Assembly (NCBI RefSeq): GCF_963678635.1
Contig: NC_087062.1
Span: forward strand, 6,870,193 to 6,934,192
Source of the DNA: Symsagittifera roscoffensis
Taxonomy: Eukaryota > Xenacoelomorpha > Acoela > Convolutidae
Reading direction: 5' to 3'
Length of the DNA stretch: 64,000 bases
Positions 63,324 to 64,000 of the stretch are shown piece after piece. A model generated the notes under the pieces. The model saw only the letters and a list, made by a program, of their open reading frames with translations. It had not been told where the DNA came from and made no database searches. Made by a program: the position numbers and the translations under genes. Position 1 is the stretch's first letter; every line of letters starts with the position of its first letter.

Positions 63324-64000
63324 ATGGAGGCAGCGACGCGCTTCGGCAGACCGAAGGATCTGGAGGTTGAAGTATGTGCAGTCAGCGGCGCTTGTTTGTA
63401 TCTAAAGTCGCCATGTCCTCGCGAGAAGTTAATGTGGGTTAAAAATTTATCAAAAAACTGAACGGATTGCTCCGAATGATCGGAATCTGATCTTGAGATA
63501 AAAGTGGAAGCTCTCACAGGGAACAAAGTCAATGTAGCAGTCACCACGTTGGGTCATATGAATCACTGGAAAATGTCCGAGCCATCCGCGATGTGAAAAT
63601 TACTTCGAGTGTGGAGTCGTGGACTAGATTTTTTAGCTCAAGAATGGAAAAAATACCAGAAGTTGAAAGTATGGGTTTGAAGCTGAACCCTCCAGAAGAA
63701 ATTTAAGGTCCAGAAGAAGTTTCGAAACCAGAAGAAGCATTGATTTCAGAAGTATGGAATCCAGAAGAATCATCAGGAATAGAAGAAGTGTCAGGTCTAG
63801 AAGAAGTATCAGGTCCAGAAAATGTATTGGGTACAGGAGAAAAATCGAGTCCAGAAAAATTTCGAATCCAGAAGAAGTATCGAGTCCAGAAGTAGTATCG
63901 AGCCCAGATAAAATATCAGGTCCAGAAGAAGTATCGAGTCCAGAAGATGAATTGAGTCCAGAAGTATCAAGCCCAGAAGAAGTGTCAGTTCTAGAGGAAG
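63324..64000 (+). pseudogene. two ubiquitin-like segments followed by a Pro-Glu-Glu-Val-Ser repeat (degenerate, runs off the window)
   Basis: Frame from ATG 63324: DLEVEVCAVSGACLYL then REKLMWVKNL looks like the first hairpin and helix of a ubiquitin fold. After two in-frame TGA codons, the same frame gives DLEIKVEALTGNKVNVAV, very like the ubiquitin opening with LTG; a frameshift near 63555 then gives YESLENVRAIRDV, like the ubiquitin helix. That second frame continues into PEVESMGLKLNPPEE, a TAA, and an 18-bp repeat encoding PEEVSS/PEEVSG units to the window end, with another frameshift near 63865. The frame agreement between the UBL helix and the repeat argues for shared coding origin. It could be a pseudogene or a gene with unrecognised introns. 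Low certainty. Confidence 0.4.
63692..64000 (+). repeat. 18-bp minisatellite (CCAGAAGAAGTATCGAGT type)
   Basis: At least a dozen imperfect 15-18-bp units; in one frame they encode Pro-Glu-Glu-Val-Ser-Ser or -Gly. The array continues past the right edge. Confidence 0.85.

Overview
The window is AT-rich eukaryotic DNA from an animal. Its genes have several exons with GT-AG introns, long-tailed T-rich acceptors and many non-autonomous mobile elements. One gene is a Src-family tyrosine kinase and another element is a BEL/Pao retrotransposon, a group known only from animals. The proteins are clearly diverged from vertebrate ones, so a fast-evolving invertebrate is likely. I cannot name the species.

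Layout. Positions 1-4960 hold a possible last exon of an upstream gene (to 74), AT-rich spacer and a 154-bp tandem repeat. Positions 4961-23971 (+) hold an 11-exon Src-family kinase; all splice phases agree and the spliced frame is 532 codons with myristoylation site, SH3, SH2, kinase domain and tail tyrosine. Its introns are packed with repeats: tRNA-derived SINEs, a recurring roughly 300-bp element, a roughly 600-bp element with matching ends, and small foldback elements. Intron 8 also holds an uninterrupted 354-codon frame (19863-20927) of unknown function on the same strand.

Positions 24000-38200 have no intact gene that I can see: a tRNA-like SINE head, a broken MULE-type transposase fragment, a 5-kb block of nested duplications (26.9-32.1 kb) and degenerate repeats. 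Positions 38288-43090 (-) hold a 4-exon FkbM-type methyltransferase with an N-terminal membrane anchor; its introns contain a Tc1/mariner-like foldback, a hAT-like MITE and smaller hairpins.

Positions 43983-59325 are a complete but inactive BEL/Pao LTR element: two LTRs of about 500 bp, a primer-binding site, a polypurine tract and a 5-bp target duplication (GACAC). Inside it, 5.75 kb running from the leader to just past RNase H is tandemly duplicated. The two units are almost identical and share the same frame breaks, while the LTRs differ by roughly 4 percent; insertion and decay therefore came first and duplication much later (or the duplication is an assembly artefact). Each LTR carries tRNA-like box B motifs.

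Positions 59394-60572 are an array of palindromes built on one short motif. Positions 60.6-63.1 kb are spacer with one more copy of the 600-bp element. The right edge (63.3-64.0 kb) carries what look like two ubiquitin-like segments followed by an 18-bp repeat encoding Pro-Glu-Glu-Val-Ser, with stops and frameshifts.

The two intact genes suggest membrane-linked signalling and transferase functions, but nothing in the sequence shows that they work together.
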